Positions 54,065 to 64,000 of a stretch of 64,000 bases of DNA are shown one piece after another. Origin of the DNA: Flavobacterium sp. (GTDB lineage: Bacteria; Bacteroidota; Bacteroidia; Flavobacteriales; Flavobacteriaceae); contig JADGMX010000041.1 in the NCBI GenBank assembly GCA_015234525.1, forward strand, positions 62,001-126,000. Direction: 5' to 3'. The position numbers were made by a program, and so were the translations under genes. Each line of letters starts with the position of its first letter. Position 1 is the stretch's first letter. Under the pieces are notes generated by a model. The model ran no database searches and was not told the origin of the DNA. It saw only the letters and a list, made by a program, of their open reading frames with translations.

Positions 54065-55183
54065 ATGAAATACACAACTCGCCCAAAAGCCGTCCTGCTG
54101 CTAAAAGACGGAACAATATTCTACGGAAAGTCGATCGGTATCGAAGGAAAAACCTTTGGTGAAGTCGCTTTCAATACCGGAATGACAGGCTACCAGGAAA
54201 TCTTTACCGATCCGTCATACTACGGGCAAATCATGGTGACCACCAATCCGCATATCGGAAACTACGGCGTGAACGACAACGATACTGAAGCCGACCGAAT
54301 CATGATCAGCGGACTCGTCTGCAAAAATTTCTCATTCAACCACTCCCGGCCTTCGGCGTCATCAAGCCTTGAAGAGTATCTCAAAAAGCAAAACCTGATC
54401 GTAATTTCAGATGTCGATACCCGCGCGCTGGTCAGCTATATTCGCGATAACGGAGCCATGAACGCGGTAATTTCCACAGACGGAACTCCAATCGACGAGC
54501 TCAAAAAGCTCCTAAACGAAATACCGGACATGAAAGGCCTCGAACTTTCATCAAAAGTATCAGTTACCGAACCTTATTATATTGGTGAAGAAAACGCCAA
54601 ATACAAGATTGCCGCCCTTGATCTTGGAATCAAAAAGAATATTCTTCGCAACCTTGCCAAACGCGATTGCTACATAAAAGTATTTCCGTACAACACAAGT
54701 TACGAAGAAATGAGCAAGTTCAATCCCGACGGCTACTTCCTGTCAAACGGCCCCGGCGATCCGGAACCATTGCATCAGGCGCAACAAACCGCTCGCGATA
54801 TTCTGGAAAATGATAAACCTTTATTCGGGATTTGTCTCGGACATCAGGTCATCGGACTCGCAAACGGAATTTCCACATACAAAATGTTTAACGGTCACCG
54901 AGGAATCAACCATCCAATCGATAACGTTCTGACCGGAAAAGGCGAAATCACATCTCAAAATCACGGTTTTGCAATCAATCGCGAAGAAGTCGAAGCACAT
55001 CCCGATTTCGAAATCACCCATCTTCATATCAACGATCAAACGGTTGCCGGAATGCGAATGAAAAACAAAAACTGTTTCTCGGTTCAATATCATCCGGAAG
55101 CAAGTCCGGGTCCACACGACGCCTCGTATCTTTTCGATCAATTCATCGAAAATATCGAAAAACTCAAAATGCAAAATGCATAA
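54065..55183 (+). CDS. carA: Carbamoyl-phosphate synthase small subunit
   Basis: Glutaminase subunit that supplies ammonia for carbamoyl phosphate, used in arginine and pyrimidine synthesis. 372 residues: N-terminal CPSase domain (about 1-150, with FNTGMTGYQEIFTDPSYYGQ), then a class I glutamine amidotransferase domain (about 180-365). The triad is Cys257 in GICLGH, with His343 and Glu345 in QYHPEASPGPHD. The large subunit carB is not in this window. It lies directly after the accessory region and before eno. Confidence 0.97.
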   Translation: MKYTTRPKAVLLLKDGTIFYGKSIGIEGKTFGEVAFNTGMTGYQEIFTDPSYYGQIMVTTNPHIGNYGVNDNDTEADRIMISGLVCKNFSFNHSRPSASSSLEEYLKKQNLIVISDVDTRALVSYIRDNGAMNAVISTDGTPIDELKKLLNEIPDMKGLELSSKVSVTEPYYIGEENAKYKIAALDLGIKKNILRNLAKRDCYIKVFPYNTSYEEMSKFNPDGYFLSNGPGDPEPLHQAQQTARDILENDKPLFGICLGHQVIGLANGISTYKMFNGHRGINHPIDNVLTGKGEITSQNHGFAINREEVEAHPDFEITHLHINDQTVAGMRMKNKNCFSVQYHPEASPGPHDASYLFDQFIENIEKLKMQNA

Positions 55184-55452
55184 TGGCAAAATGGTCAAGA
55201 GTAACGACATTCTTAGTTGCTGCTCTTGATCGATTTGCAATTTATCCGAATTTAAACTGCGTATTTAGTTTTTCAACTTGTTGGCCAATCCGTTCGAGCG
55301 TTTTTGAATGAAACTAAATCTTTCAACGGTCAGTAAGGTTTTACCAGATTTAAACTCGCGATAGCAGCATTTTGAAATCGTCTGTTGAACGGGCAAATAA
55401 TTTTAAACGAATTGGATTATTTACTTTTCAAGTATTATCGTAATTTAGGGTC

Positions 55453-55806
55453 ATGAAAAAATTTCTACTATTTGGATTTGCAGCACTAGTCCTTTCGTGC
55501 TCGCCGGATCGGAACGGCATTAAAATCACCAAGCAGGATTATACCGGAAAATGGCCATTTACGGTCAATGAGGTCGAAGTTTGGTGCGACGGTTACAAAG
55601 AGATTTACATGGAAGCCGACAATGGAAAGACATACGCACTCAGCGTTTCCGCCAAAACTGCCTCAAAGGACAAAAATAAAATTTACAACGTCGATGAAAT
55701 CTGGCTCGACAATCCGGATCAGCCGGGAACTAAACTTCCGTACACCGATTTTATCGAACGCGGCATTGTGCTTTGCAATTCTGAGCAAGCGCAACCCACC
55801 GAATAA
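55453..55806 (+). CDS. Small lipoprotein of unknown function
   Basis: 117 residues with a lipoprotein signal; the lipobox is LVLSCS with Cys16. The mature part (YTGKWPFTVNEVEVWCDGYKEIYM, then DNGKTYALSVSAK) reads as a small beta-rich domain with two more cysteines (VWCDG and LCNSE) that could pair. I do not recognise it. It sits between carA and eno, 80 bases before the eno start, and has no specific context. Confidence 0.7.
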   Translation: MKKFLLFGFAALVLSCSPDRNGIKITKQDYTGKWPFTVNEVEVWCDGYKEIYMEADNGKTYALSVSAKTASKDKNKIYNVDEIWLDNPDQPGTKLPYTDFIERGIVLCNSEQAQPTE

Positions 55807-55856
55807 TTACAACGTTATCGTTGAAAACTATCATAAATCCTTTCTTTGGAAGTAAG

Positions 55857-55864
55857 TACATTTG
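55857..55864 (+). promoter_or_regulatory. -7 element before eno
   Basis: TACATTTG fits TAnnTTTG and ends 21 bases before the ATG. No clear TTG is seen at the -33 position. Confidence 0.5.
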
Positions 55865-55867
55865 TGA

Positions 55868-57178
<1,311 letters not shown>

Positions 57179-57183
57179 TTTCC

Positions 57184-57215
57184 TAAAAAACCCGGCTGAA
57201 AAGTCGGGTTTTTTG
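57184..57215 (+). terminator. Terminator after eno
   Basis: AAAAAACCCG-type stem: AACCCGGCT and AGTCGGGTT pair (one mismatch) around a short loop and are followed by a T run, a few bases after the eno stop. Confidence 0.88.
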
Positions 57216-57290
57216 TTTAATATTATCGCTAGGGCTATGCAAAATTAAAATGTCGGAAAATTATTCGGGTATTGTTTTAAACTATCATTG

Positions 57291-57325
57291 TTGCTTTTAA
57301 TTTCCGACAGATTTATGTAGTTTTG
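57291..57325 (+). promoter_or_regulatory. Promoter of the citrate synthase gene
   Basis: TAGTTTTG at 57318-57325 fits TAnnTTTG. A TTGCTTTT stretch at 57291-57298 ends at the expected 19-base distance. Confidence 0.55.
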
Positions 57326-57363
57326 TTAAATATATATTATACTTTTAAAATTCTCATTATATT

Positions 57364-58647
57364 ATGTCAAAAACTGCAATATTAGAATTCGACGGCCAAA
57401 AGTATGAGTTTCCGATCGTTGTTGGAAGCGAAAACGAAGTTGGTATCGATATCGAAAAGTTACGTGCGGCAACCGGAGCAATCACGCTCGATCCGGGCTA
57501 TAAAAATTCAGGTGCATGTCAGAGCGAAATTACGTTTCTGGATGGTGAAGAAGGGATTCTGCGTTACCGCGGATATTCTATCGAAGATCTAGCTGGAAAA
57601 GCCGGTTTCCTTGAGGTTTCCTACCTTTTGATCTTTGGCGAACTACCGACAAAAGCACAACTTGAGCAGTTTGAAGAAGACATTCGCAAATACAGCCTTG
57701 TAAACGAGGAGATGAAAAACATCATCGACGGCTTTCCAAAAACCGCGCATCCAATGGGTGTTTTGGCAGCTCTTACAAGCGCACTTACCGCATTCAACCC
57801 AAAATCGGTTAATGTTGAGAACGAAAGGGAAATGTATGAGGCGGTTTGTAAAACCATGTCGAAGTTCCTGGTTATTGCAACCTGGACTTACCGTAAAAAC
57901 ATGGGTTACCCATTAAACTACTACGATAACACAAAAGGATATGTTGAGAATTTCATGCATTTGATGTTTGAATTGCCAACAGGTCCGTATAAACCGAATC
58001 CTGCGGTTATTGACGCGCTTGATAAATTATTCATTCTTCACGGAGATCACGAGCAAAACTGTTCGACGTCGACCGTAAGAATGGTTGGTTCATCTCACGC
58101 CGGGCTTTTCGCTTCGATTTCTGCCGGCGTTTCTGCGCTTTGGGGTCCGCTTCACGGTGGTGCCAACCAGGCTGTTTTGGAAATGCTTGAAGAAATTCAG
58201 AAGAATGGCGGCGATGCTGATAAATACATGGCAAAAGCAAAAGACAAGAACGATCCGTTCCGACTTATGGGCTTTGGTCACCGTGTTTACAAAAACTTTG
58301 ACCCTCGTGCAAAAATCATCAAAAAAGCAGCCGATGAAGTACTGGCAACTCTTGGTGTAGACGATCCGATTTTACAAATCGCGAAGAAACTCGAAGAAGC
58401 AGCACTTGTTGATGAGTATTTCGTGTCTCGCAAATTGTATCCAAACGTCGATTTCTATTCTGGAATCATTTACCGCGCGCTTGGCATTCCGACAGACATG
58501 TTTACAGTTCTTTTCGCAATCGGCCGACTTCCGGGTTGGATCGCGCAATGGAAAGAAATGCGTGTCAACAAAGAACCAATCGGTAGGCCACGTCAGATTT
58601 ACACAGGTTATCCGTTACGTGATTTCAAACCAATGGATCAACGATAA
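57364..58647 (+). CDS. gltA: Citrate synthase
   Basis: First enzyme of the TCA cycle, joining acetyl-CoA and oxaloacetate; 427 residues, the size of the hexameric type II enzymes. LDPGYKNSGACQSEITFLDG, FLILHGDHEQNCSTSTVRMVGSS with the catalytic histidine near 228, then GPLHGGANQAVLEML with the second histidine near 263, and GFGHRVYKNFDPRA with the third. The aspartate is in YPNVDFYSGI. It has its own promoter and terminator. Confidence 0.97.
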   Translation: MSKTAILEFDGQKYEFPIVVGSENEVGIDIEKLRAATGAITLDPGYKNSGACQSEITFLDGEEGILRYRGYSIEDLAGKAGFLEVSYLLIFGELPTKAQLEQFEEDIRKYSLVNEEMKNIIDGFPKTAHPMGVLAALTSALTAFNPKSVNVENEREMYEAVCKTMSKFLVIATWTYRKNMGYPLNYYDNTKGYVENFMHLMFELPTGPYKPNPAVIDALDKLFILHGDHEQNCSTSTVRMVGSSHAGLFASISAGVSALWGPLHGGANQAVLEMLEEIQKNGGDADKYMAKAKDKNDPFRLMGFGHRVYKNFDPRAKIIKKAADEVLATLGVDDPILQIAKKLEEAALVDEYFVSRKLYPNVDFYSGIIYRALGIPTDMFTVLFAIGRLPGWIAQWKEMRVNKEPIGRPRQIYTGYPLRDFKPMDQR

Positions 58648-58651
58648 TATG

Positions 58652-58681
58652 AAAGCTTCCTTAATTGGAGGCTTTTTTTTG
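58652..58681 (+). terminator. Terminator after gltA
   Basis: AAAGCTTCC pairs with GGAGGCTTT (one G-T wobble) around a six-base loop and is followed by a T run, within a few bases of the stop codon. Confidence 0.85.
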
Positions 58682-58717
58682 ATCTTTAGTCAGTTGCTTA
58701 TTTGAACCCGCGGCAGC

Positions 58718-58797
58718 TTGCATTAGCGATGGGCAGCGGTATCCTTTTTTGGATCCGATAGGGACAAAAAAGATAAAGCAGACAGCGCGACCCTTGG
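58718..58797 (-). repeat. Dispersed hairpin repeat, copy G
   Basis: ATTAGCGATGGGCAGCGGTATCC at the left and GCAGACAGCGCGACCC at the right; core arms ATCCTTTTTT and AAAAAAGAT are complementary. It lies between gltA and the amidinotransferase-like gene, shortly after the gltA terminator. Confidence 0.65.
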
Positions 58798-58866
58798 GGA
58801 ATGCCCAATGAACACTGACGATTTGGCTAAAAAATTCAAAAAATAGCCTTTTGGAGAACCTTTTTC

Positions 58867-58874
58867 TATATTTG
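58867..58874 (+). promoter_or_regulatory. -7 element before the amidinotransferase-like gene
   Basis: TATATTTG fits TAnnTTTG, 28 bases before the ATG at 58903. The -33 box is not evident. Confidence 0.5.
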
Positions 58875-58902
58875 CACCGAATGCCATAAAAGGCTAACAA
58901 TT

Positions 58903-59820
58903 ATGCTAAAATTAAATGTAAAAGATGAAACCTCGCGACTGCGTGCGGTGATTCTTGGAACGGCCGAAAACAATGGGCCGACACCAACAGTAGAAGAGGC
59001 TTACGATCCGAAATCGCGCGAACACATACTTGCCGGAACCTATCCGAATGAGGAAGATATGACTCGCGAAATGGACGCAATAAATGCGGTTTTTTTGAAA
59101 TATGACGTGACTGTTTATCGCCCTGAAGTGATTGAATGTTGCAATCAGATTTTTACGCGCGACATTGGTTTTGTGATCGACGATTTGTTTATAAATGCGA
59201 ATATTTTACCTGATCGGGAGCCGGAATTGGCGGCAATCAAGTATGTAATTGATCAGATTTCACCTGAAAAAGTGATTACTCCACCGGTGGAAGTTCATAT
59301 TGAAGGTGGCGATGTGATGCTTTGGAACGATCATATTTTTATCGGCACGTACAAAGGTGATGACTATTCGGATATTAAGACCGCAAGGACAAATCAGCAG
59401 GGCGTTGAGTTTATTCGCCAGCTTTTCCCGCATAAAACCGTAAAGGAATTTGACCTGGTGAAATCGCTTATCGAGCCACGCGACAATGCGTTGCACCTTG
59501 ATTGTTGCTTCCAACCGATCGGTCATGGACGCGGAATTATCTATGAAGGCGGTTTTGGCGCGAAGGCTGATTACCAATATTTGGTTGATCTTTTTGGCGA
59601 AGAAAACTTATTTCACATAACCCGCGAGGAAATGTACCACATGCATTCGAATGTTTTTTCGATATCTGAAGATGTGGTGGTTTCTGAAGAGAATTTTACC
59701 CGATTGAATACCTGGCTACGTGAAAAAGGCTACACGGTTGAGGAAGTTCCGTATGCTGAAATTTCGAAACAAGAAGGACTTTTGCGATGTTCGACACTTC
59801 CGTTGATCCGCGATATTTAA
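58903..59820 (+). CDS. Amidinotransferase / dimethylargininase-like protein
   Basis: 305-residue member of the guanidino-group-modifying (pentein) superfamily. FTRDIGFVIDD near 68-78, EGGD near 126-129, the histidine motif HLDCCFQP near 194-201 and the nucleophile Cys296 in LRCSTLPLIR near the end are all present. Family members hydrolyse arginine or methylated arginine to citrulline, or transfer amidino groups. Placement before CtlX suggests arginine-derivative catabolism. The exact substrate is uncertain. It starts a two-gene unit with ctlX. Confidence 0.88.
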   Translation: MLKLNVKDETSRLRAVILGTAENNGPTPTVEEAYDPKSREHILAGTYPNEEDMTREMDAINAVFLKYDVTVYRPEVIECCNQIFTRDIGFVIDDLFINANILPDREPELAAIKYVIDQISPEKVITPPVEVHIEGGDVMLWNDHIFIGTYKGDDYSDIKTARTNQQGVEFIRQLFPHKTVKEFDLVKSLIEPRDNALHLDCCFQPIGHGRGIIYEGGFGAKADYQYLVDLFGEENLFHITREEMYHMHSNVFSISEDVVVSEENFTRLNTWLREKGYTVEEVPYAEISKQEGLLRCSTLPLIRDI

Positions 59821-59865
59821 AATTTGCATTGCCATTGGGGCGATGTTGTTTATACAAGAATGATT

Positions 59866-60801
59866 ATGAAACAGATTACCGATACAATTTTTATGATCCG
59901 GCCGGTGTCGTTCCGCATGAACGAGCAGACCGCGGTTAATAATTACTACCAAAAAGTGGTTGAAAATGTACTTCAACCGACCATCAATGCCAAGGCGCAG
60001 CAGGAGTTTGACGCATTTGTTGAAAAACTTCGCAACGTTGGAATTAACGTGATTGTGATAAACGATACGCTTGATCCCGACACGCCGGATTCAATTTTTC
60101 CGAACAACTGGATCTCGCTGCACGAAAATAAAGATGTGGCGCTATATCCGATGTATGCCGAAAACAGACGAGGCGAGCGGCGCGAGGAGGTTCTTGACAT
60201 GCTAGAGGACGAAGGTTTTAAAATTGACAACATTATTGATTATACCGAAGCTGAGCAAGACGGTTTTTTCCTTGAGGGAACCGGAAGCATGATTTTGGAT
60301 CGAACCAATGGCAAGGCGTATTGTGCGTTGTCGCCGCGTGCGGATGAAGAGCTTTTCATCGAATTTTGTGAGGATTTCGAATATACGCCGGTAATTTTTG
60401 AAGCTTTCCACCATGTGAACGGCGAGCGAAAACTGATTTATCACACTAACGTCATGATGTGCGTAGGTGAGAAATTTGCGGTTATTTGTGCGGATTGCAT
60501 TGACGATAAAAAGGAGCGCAAGGCTGTTTTGGATAGTTTGAAAGAGGATGGAAAAGAAATTATCCTGATCAGTGAAGAACAAGTGGATCAATTTGCAGGA
60601 AACATGCTCGAACTAGCCGGAGCTGATGACAAACGATACATTATTATGAGTGCTGCAGCGCATAAATCGCTTACCGCAAAACAGATTTCGTCGCTTGAAA
60701 AATACGGCGAGATATTGAGTTCGAGTTTAGAAACTATCGAAACCTGTGGCGGCGGAAGTGCGCGTTGCATGATGGCTGAGGTGTTTTTACCAAAAGCTTA
60801 A
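59866..60801 (+). CDS. ctlX: Citrulline utilisation hydrolase CtlX
   Basis: 311 residues from the ATG at 59866 (another ATG two codons upstream is possible; the longer frame begins with TTG and is not used). Pentein-superfamily hydrolase; MKQITDTIFMIRPVSF start, FPNNWISLHENKDVALYPM near 86-105, LEGTGSMILDR and the end motif CGGGSARCMMAEVFLPK with the likely nucleophile Cys301. CtlX is described as acting in citrulline catabolism in Bacteroidota such as Francisella-like loci; the exact product is from family knowledge. It follows the dimethylargininase-like gene by 45 bases, so both may act on arginine-derived substrates in sequence. Confidence 0.87.
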   Translation: MKQITDTIFMIRPVSFRMNEQTAVNNYYQKVVENVLQPTINAKAQQEFDAFVEKLRNVGINVIVINDTLDPDTPDSIFPNNWISLHENKDVALYPMYAENRRGERREEVLDMLEDEGFKIDNIIDYTEAEQDGFFLEGTGSMILDRTNGKAYCALSPRADEELFIEFCEDFEYTPVIFEAFHHVNGERKLIYHTNVMMCVGEKFAVICADCIDDKKERKAVLDSLKEDGKEIILISEEQVDQFAGNMLELAGADDKRYIIMSAAAHKSLTAKQISSLEKYGEILSSSLETIETCGGGSARCMMAEVFLPKA

Positions 60802-60880
60802 CAAGTTAGAAAAGACGGTTCGTTTGAAGTCAGTTGACTTTTGATTAACTTTATAAGTCGCATAAAAAAGGAAACTTCAG

Positions 60881-61246
60881 ATGAAAAATAAAAAGACATT
60901 GGTTCTTGGCGCTTCGGCAAATCCCGCCCGATATTCATATATGGCAATCAAAAAACTGGTTGGTTACGATCAGTCGGTTGTGGCAATCGGGTTAAAGGAA
61001 GAGGAAGTTGCCGGGGTTAAAATCCATACAAAACAATTGCCGTTAACCAATATTGATACGGTAACGCTCTACTTAAATCCGCTTCGCCAGAGAGAATATT
61101 ACAATTATATCCTCGGACTTCAGCCAAAGCGCGTGATATTTAATCCGGGAACTGAAAACCCGGAATTTTATCAATTGTTGAGGCAAAATAAAATTGAAGT
61201 CGAGATTGCATGCACCCTGGTGTTGCTTTCGATGAATCAATATTAA
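60881..61246 (+). CDS. CoA-binding-domain protein (YccU-like)
   Basis: 121 residues forming a single Rossmann-type CoA-binding domain, as in YccU and the N-terminus of succinyl-CoA synthetase alpha. TLVLGASANPARYSYMAIKKL near 5-25 is the nucleotide-binding turn, and VIFNPGTENPEF near 105 is typical. The ligand and role are unknown. A TAACTTTA sequence about 30 bases before the ATG is a weak -7 candidate. It overlaps the convergent symporter gene by four bases. Confidence 0.85.
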   Translation: MKNKKTLVLGASANPARYSYMAIKKLVGYDQSVVAIGLKEEEVAGVKIHTKQLPLTNIDTVTLYLNPLRQREYYNYILGLQPKRVIFNPGTENPEFYQLLRQNKIEVEIACTLVLLSMNQY

Positions 61247-62751
61247 AATCTTGTCTGCAATTTTGTTGGCCGACTGATCATGTACAATCCGATGAATGTG
61301 ATCAGTCCGTTAACAATGATCAGTTCGTTGTCAAACACGTACCCGAAAAACCATTGTTTCGAATTTTCTGTAATCAAATAAGTGATAGCGGGAGACAGAA
61401 CGCAAATGATCGGGACGATTTTATCTTTTACCGCCCGGTTTTTTACGAATAGTCCAAAAGTGTATAGTCCGAGTAGCGGGCCGTATGTATACGATGCAAC
61501 TCTAAAAATCATTCCTACTACTGAGGCGTCGTTGATTTCGTTAAATCCGATGATTACCAGAAACATCAACATTGAAAAGGTGATGTGAACCAAATGACGC
61601 GTCCGGACCACATTGGGTTTATTCGCGTTTTCTTCTTTGTCCATTCCCAGGAAATCCACACAAAAGGATGTTGTTAAGGCAGTGAGTGCCGAATCGGTCG
61701 TGGCGAAAGTAGCAGCTGTGAGTCCGAGTAGGAATACAATCGACGGAATAATGTTTAGATGATTGAATGCGATCTCAGGGAAAAGCAGGTCGGTTCGTGG
61801 CTTTCCGGTTATGAGATCTTTTGGAACGTCGATACCGTTATTTTCGGCATAAATGTAAAGAAGCGCACCAACGCTGAGGAAGAAAATATTGATCAGCACA
61901 AAAATACCGGTGAAAGTGAACATGTTTTTTTGCGCTTCGCCGATGTTCTTGCAACTGAGATTTTTTTGCATCAGATCTTGATCAAGTCCGACCATTGCAA
62001 TGGTGACGAACATTCCGCCAAGAATCTGCTTCACGAAATGAAACCGGCTGCCCAGTATGTCTTCAAAGAAAAACACTTTTGAATAATTGCTGTCCTTTAC
62101 AGCTTCAAATGCGGAAATTACGCCAAGATCCAGACTATCGCAGATAAAATAAATGGTGAGAAATACCGATGTGACCAGGAAAAATGTTTGCAGGGTATCG
62201 GTAATGATAATCGTTTTGAGTCCGCCCCGATAGGTATATGCAAAAATTAAGGTCAATGAAGCCAATACGGTGACGGCGAATGGGATTCCGTAGTAATCAA
62301 AAACAAAGCGTTGAAGCACGATTACTACAAGGTACAAGCGGAATGCACTTCCGATGGTTCGGCTGATCAAAAATATGATTGCGGCGGTTTTATAGGAGTA
62401 CGTTCCGAGTCGTTTTTCGATGTAACCATAGATCGAGGTCAGATTCATTCGGTAGTAAAGTGGCAATAGCACTTTGGCAATGATGATGAAACCGAGGGCA
62501 TTTCCGAGGATGAATTGAAAATATTTGAATTGTTCTCCGCCCGGCGATCCGACTTCTCCCGGAACTGATATAAACGTAACGCCAGATAGTGCGGTTCCGA
62601 TCATCCCGAAGGCAACCAGATACCATTTTGCGTTGTTGTTGGCTTTAAAGAACGCGTTATTTCCGCTGTCTTTTCTACTTACGAAATGTGAAATTGTAAA
62701 GAGTATCCCGAAGTAAACAATAATCAGGGATAAGATGGCGAAAGGCGTCAT
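61243..62751 (-). CDS. Sodium:solute symporter (SSS family)
   Basis: 502 residues with about thirteen membrane helices, the SSS layout. [17 protein letters not shown] near 57-73 and [21 protein letters not shown] motif ([20 protein letters not shown] near 343-362), which contributes to the sodium site, are seen. It takes up a solute driven by sodium; substrate (sugar, amino acid, nucleoside or other) cannot be told from sequence. It is monocistronic; its 3' end overlaps that of the CoA-binding gene. Confidence 0.92.
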   Translation of the reverse strand: MTPFAILSLIIVYFGILFTISHFVSRKDSGNNAFFKANNNAKWYLVAFGMIGTALSGVTFISVPGEVGSPGGEQFKYFQFILGNALGFIIIAKVLLPLYYRMNLTSIYGYIEKRLGTYSYKTAAIIFLISRTIGSAFRLYLVVIVLQRFVFDYYGIPFAVTVLASLTLIFAYTYRGGLKTIIITDTLQTFFLVTSVFLTIYFICDSLDLGVISAFEAVKDSNYSKVFFFEDILGSRFHFVKQILGGMFVTIAMVGLDQDLMQKNLSCKNIGEAQKNMFTFTGIFVLINIFFLSVGALLYIYAENNGIDVPKDLITGKPRTDLLFPEIAFNHLNIIPSIVFLLGLTAATFATTDSALTALTTSFCVDFLGMDKEENANKPNVVRTRHLVHITFSMLMFLVIIGFNEINDASVVGMIFRVASYTYGPLLGLYTFGLFVKNRAVKDKIVPIICVLSPAITYLITENSKQWFFGYVFDNELIIVNGLITFIGLYMISRPTKLQTRF

Positions 62752-62813
62752 TAATAGCTGGTTTATGGCGCAAAATACGAAAAACCTTTAACTTATCTGA
62801 TTCGAAAAAAAGC

Positions 62814-62821
62814 TACTTTTG
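62814..62821 (+). promoter_or_regulatory. -7 element before recR
   Basis: TACTTTTG fits TAnnTTTG, four bases before the ATG at 62826. If used, the transcript would have almost no leader or start close to the start codon. Confidence 0.4.
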
Positions 62822-62825
62822 CAGC

Positions 62826-63443
62826 ATGGAATTTTCTTCAAAACTGTTAGAACGAGCCGTTAACGAAATGAGTCGGTTACCCGGAATTGGAAAGCGGACG
62901 GCGCTTCGGTTGGTGTTGCATATGTTGCGTCAGCCGGCCGAACAAACCCGGTTTTTGTCGGAAGCGTTGTTGAGCATGCGCGAAGACATCCAATTTTGCG
63001 AAAGTTGCCACAATATTTCTGATTCGACGCTTTGTGAGATTTGCGCTAATAAATCCCGAAATCAGAGCGTTATCTGTGTGGTTGAAGATGTCCGGGACGT
63101 GATGGCGATCGAAAATACGAATCAGTATCGCGGAATTTACCACGTGCTTTCCGGAAAGATTTCGCCGGTAGACGGAGTTGGCCCAAGTCAGTTGAATATT
63201 TCATCGCTGGTGCAGAAGGTCGCAGCCGGAACCGTATCGGAGTTAATATTTGCGTTGAGTCCGACCATGGAAGGCGATACTACAAATTTTTACATCTACA
63301 AGCAGATAAAAGAGTACGATATCATAACTTCGGCGATTGCCAGAGGAATTTCGGTTGGCGACGAATTGGAATATGCCGACGAAGTTACCCTTGGGCGTAG
63401 TATTTTGCAACGTGTTCCGTTTCAGGAGTCTTTCAAGAGCTGA
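62826..63443 (+). CDS. recR: Recombination protein RecR
   Basis: 205-residue partner of RecO and RecF that helps load RecA at gaps. Helix-hairpin-helix region [18 protein letters not shown] near 17-34, a four-cysteine zinc finger (Cys58, 61, 70, 73) and a Toprim domain from about 78 ([23 protein letters not shown]). The C-terminal Walker-like region [21 protein letters not shown] is typical. The gene precedes the polysaccharide export gene by 70 bases. Confidence 0.97.
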   Translation: MEFSSKLLERAVNEMSRLPGIGKRTALRLVLHMLRQPAEQTRFLSEALLSMREDIQFCESCHNISDSTLCEICANKSRNQSVICVVEDVRDVMAIENTNQYRGIYHVLSGKISPVDGVGPSQLNISSLVQKVAAGTVSELIFALSPTMEGDTTNFYIYKQIKEYDIITSAIARGISVGDELEYADEVTLGRSILQRVPFQESFKS

Positions 63444-63513
63444 TAAGCAGTTGGCGACTAATTTTGAAATTAATAATGAAAAACTATCTTTGTTTGCTAA
63501 TGCTGATTTTCCA

Positions 63514-64000
63514 ATGAATAAAACCCTGGTTTGTCTCCTGTTATTTGCAGGTATTTTTTTTAGTTCTTGTGTGCCAACAAGGAACCTGACTTATCTTCAG
63601 GACAAAAGCAACAACTCACAGCCTCAGCCGGTGTCGGCCGTTGCGATGAAGCCCTACCGACTGCAGACAAACGACATCATAAGTATTACGATTCGAGCGA
63701 TTGATATGAAGTTGGTTGAGATTTTTTCTGCAACCAGCGGAAGCGGATCGAACGTATCTGACGAACAATTATATTACAACGGATATACGGTTGATGATCA
63801 TGGGAACGTTCGGATTCCGGTTCTTGGTGAAGTCAATGTGCTTGGCCTTACCATGGAAGAAGCTCGTCAAAAGGTCGAAAAGCAATTGCTCGATGAATAT
63901 TTCACAAAGGAAGCTGCAATTTTTGTCAGTGTTAAACTGGCCGGTTTCAGATATACCATCAATGGCGAGGTTGCTTCGCCGGGTTCTCAGGTTTTGATGC
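63514..64000 (+). CDS. Polysaccharide export protein (Wza/BexD-like), 5' part
   Basis: First 162 residues of an outer-membrane polysaccharide exporter, cut by the window end. Lipoprotein signal MNKTLVCLLLFAGIFFSSC with Cys19, then VPTRNLTYLQD, typical of Bacteroidota members. The poly_export domain starts YRLQTNDIISITI near 50, with IPVLGEVNVLGLTMEEARQKVEKQL near 108-132, followed by the SLBB-like part with INGEVASPGS near 149-158. It probably starts a capsule or exopolysaccharide gene set with a Wzc-type kinase next, but this lies outside the window. Confidence 0.9.
   Translation, partial: MNKTLVCLLLFAGIFFSSCVPTRNLTYLQDKSNNSQPQPVSAVAMKPYRLQTNDIISITIRAIDMKLVEIFSATSGSGSNVSDEQLYYNGYTVDDHGNVRIPVLGEVNVLGLTMEEARQKVEKQLLDEYFTKEAAIFVSVKLAGFRYTINGEVASPGSQVLM

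Overview
The window is a stretch of a Bacteroidota chromosome, almost certainly a flavobacterium (family Flavobacteriaceae). The evidence is a SusC/SusD outer-membrane uptake locus, a T9SS type A C-terminal sorting domain, an S46 dipeptidyl-peptidase, a CtlX citrullinase, and -7 elements of the form TAnnTTTG upstream of several genes. The ribosomal genes lack a clear Shine-Dalgarno sequence. The str, S10, spc and alpha clusters are joined with no tuf, adk or map gene. I cannot name the species.

Layout. 1-14715 holds housekeeping genes: the end of a CBS/CorC protein, obg, a BON-LysM protein, an S46 peptidase, a TPR protein with mpl, and then a tight run radC - ABC ATPase - FtsX-like permease with a histidine-rich loop - CxxC protein - YjjG-type phosphatase - secreted protein. 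rarA, a rhomboid protease and rlmB follow. 14773-20752 (minus strand) is a four-gene SusC/SusD locus with two accessory lipoproteins, and beyond it lies a TamA/BamA-like barrel protein. 22960-40234 is the ribosomal super-operon from rpsL to rplQ, including fusA, secY, infA, rpmJ and rpoA.

Between rplQ and carA lies an accessory region (about 40.3-53.0 kb). A minus-strand XRE regulator faces a six-cistron plus-strand unit: hsdM - hsdS - small unknown protein - predicted papain/C39-like cysteine peptidase - hsdR - small unknown protein. The joints are stop/start overlaps or gaps of 8-11 bases, so the unit is probably transcribed as one message. A peptidase placed inside a type I restriction operon is the best candidate here for an undescribed defence module. 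Downstream are a gene-poor decayed stretch, a lipoprotein/beta-barrel gene that appears split by a two-base slip, an ORF fragment, and an RCC1-repeat T9SS cargo protein.

53.2-64.0 kb returns to core genes: an uncharacterised protein, carA, a lipoprotein, eno, gltA, two arginine-deiminase-superfamily enzymes, a CoA-binding protein, an SSS symporter, recR, and the start of a Wza-like polysaccharide export lipoprotein cut by the window edge.

Intergenic spaces carry two families of dispersed repeats. One has conserved ends around variable self-complementary cores. The other is bounded by an inverted TTGTCATTCCGACG-like sequence. No tRNA, rRNA, CRISPR array or transposase gene was found.
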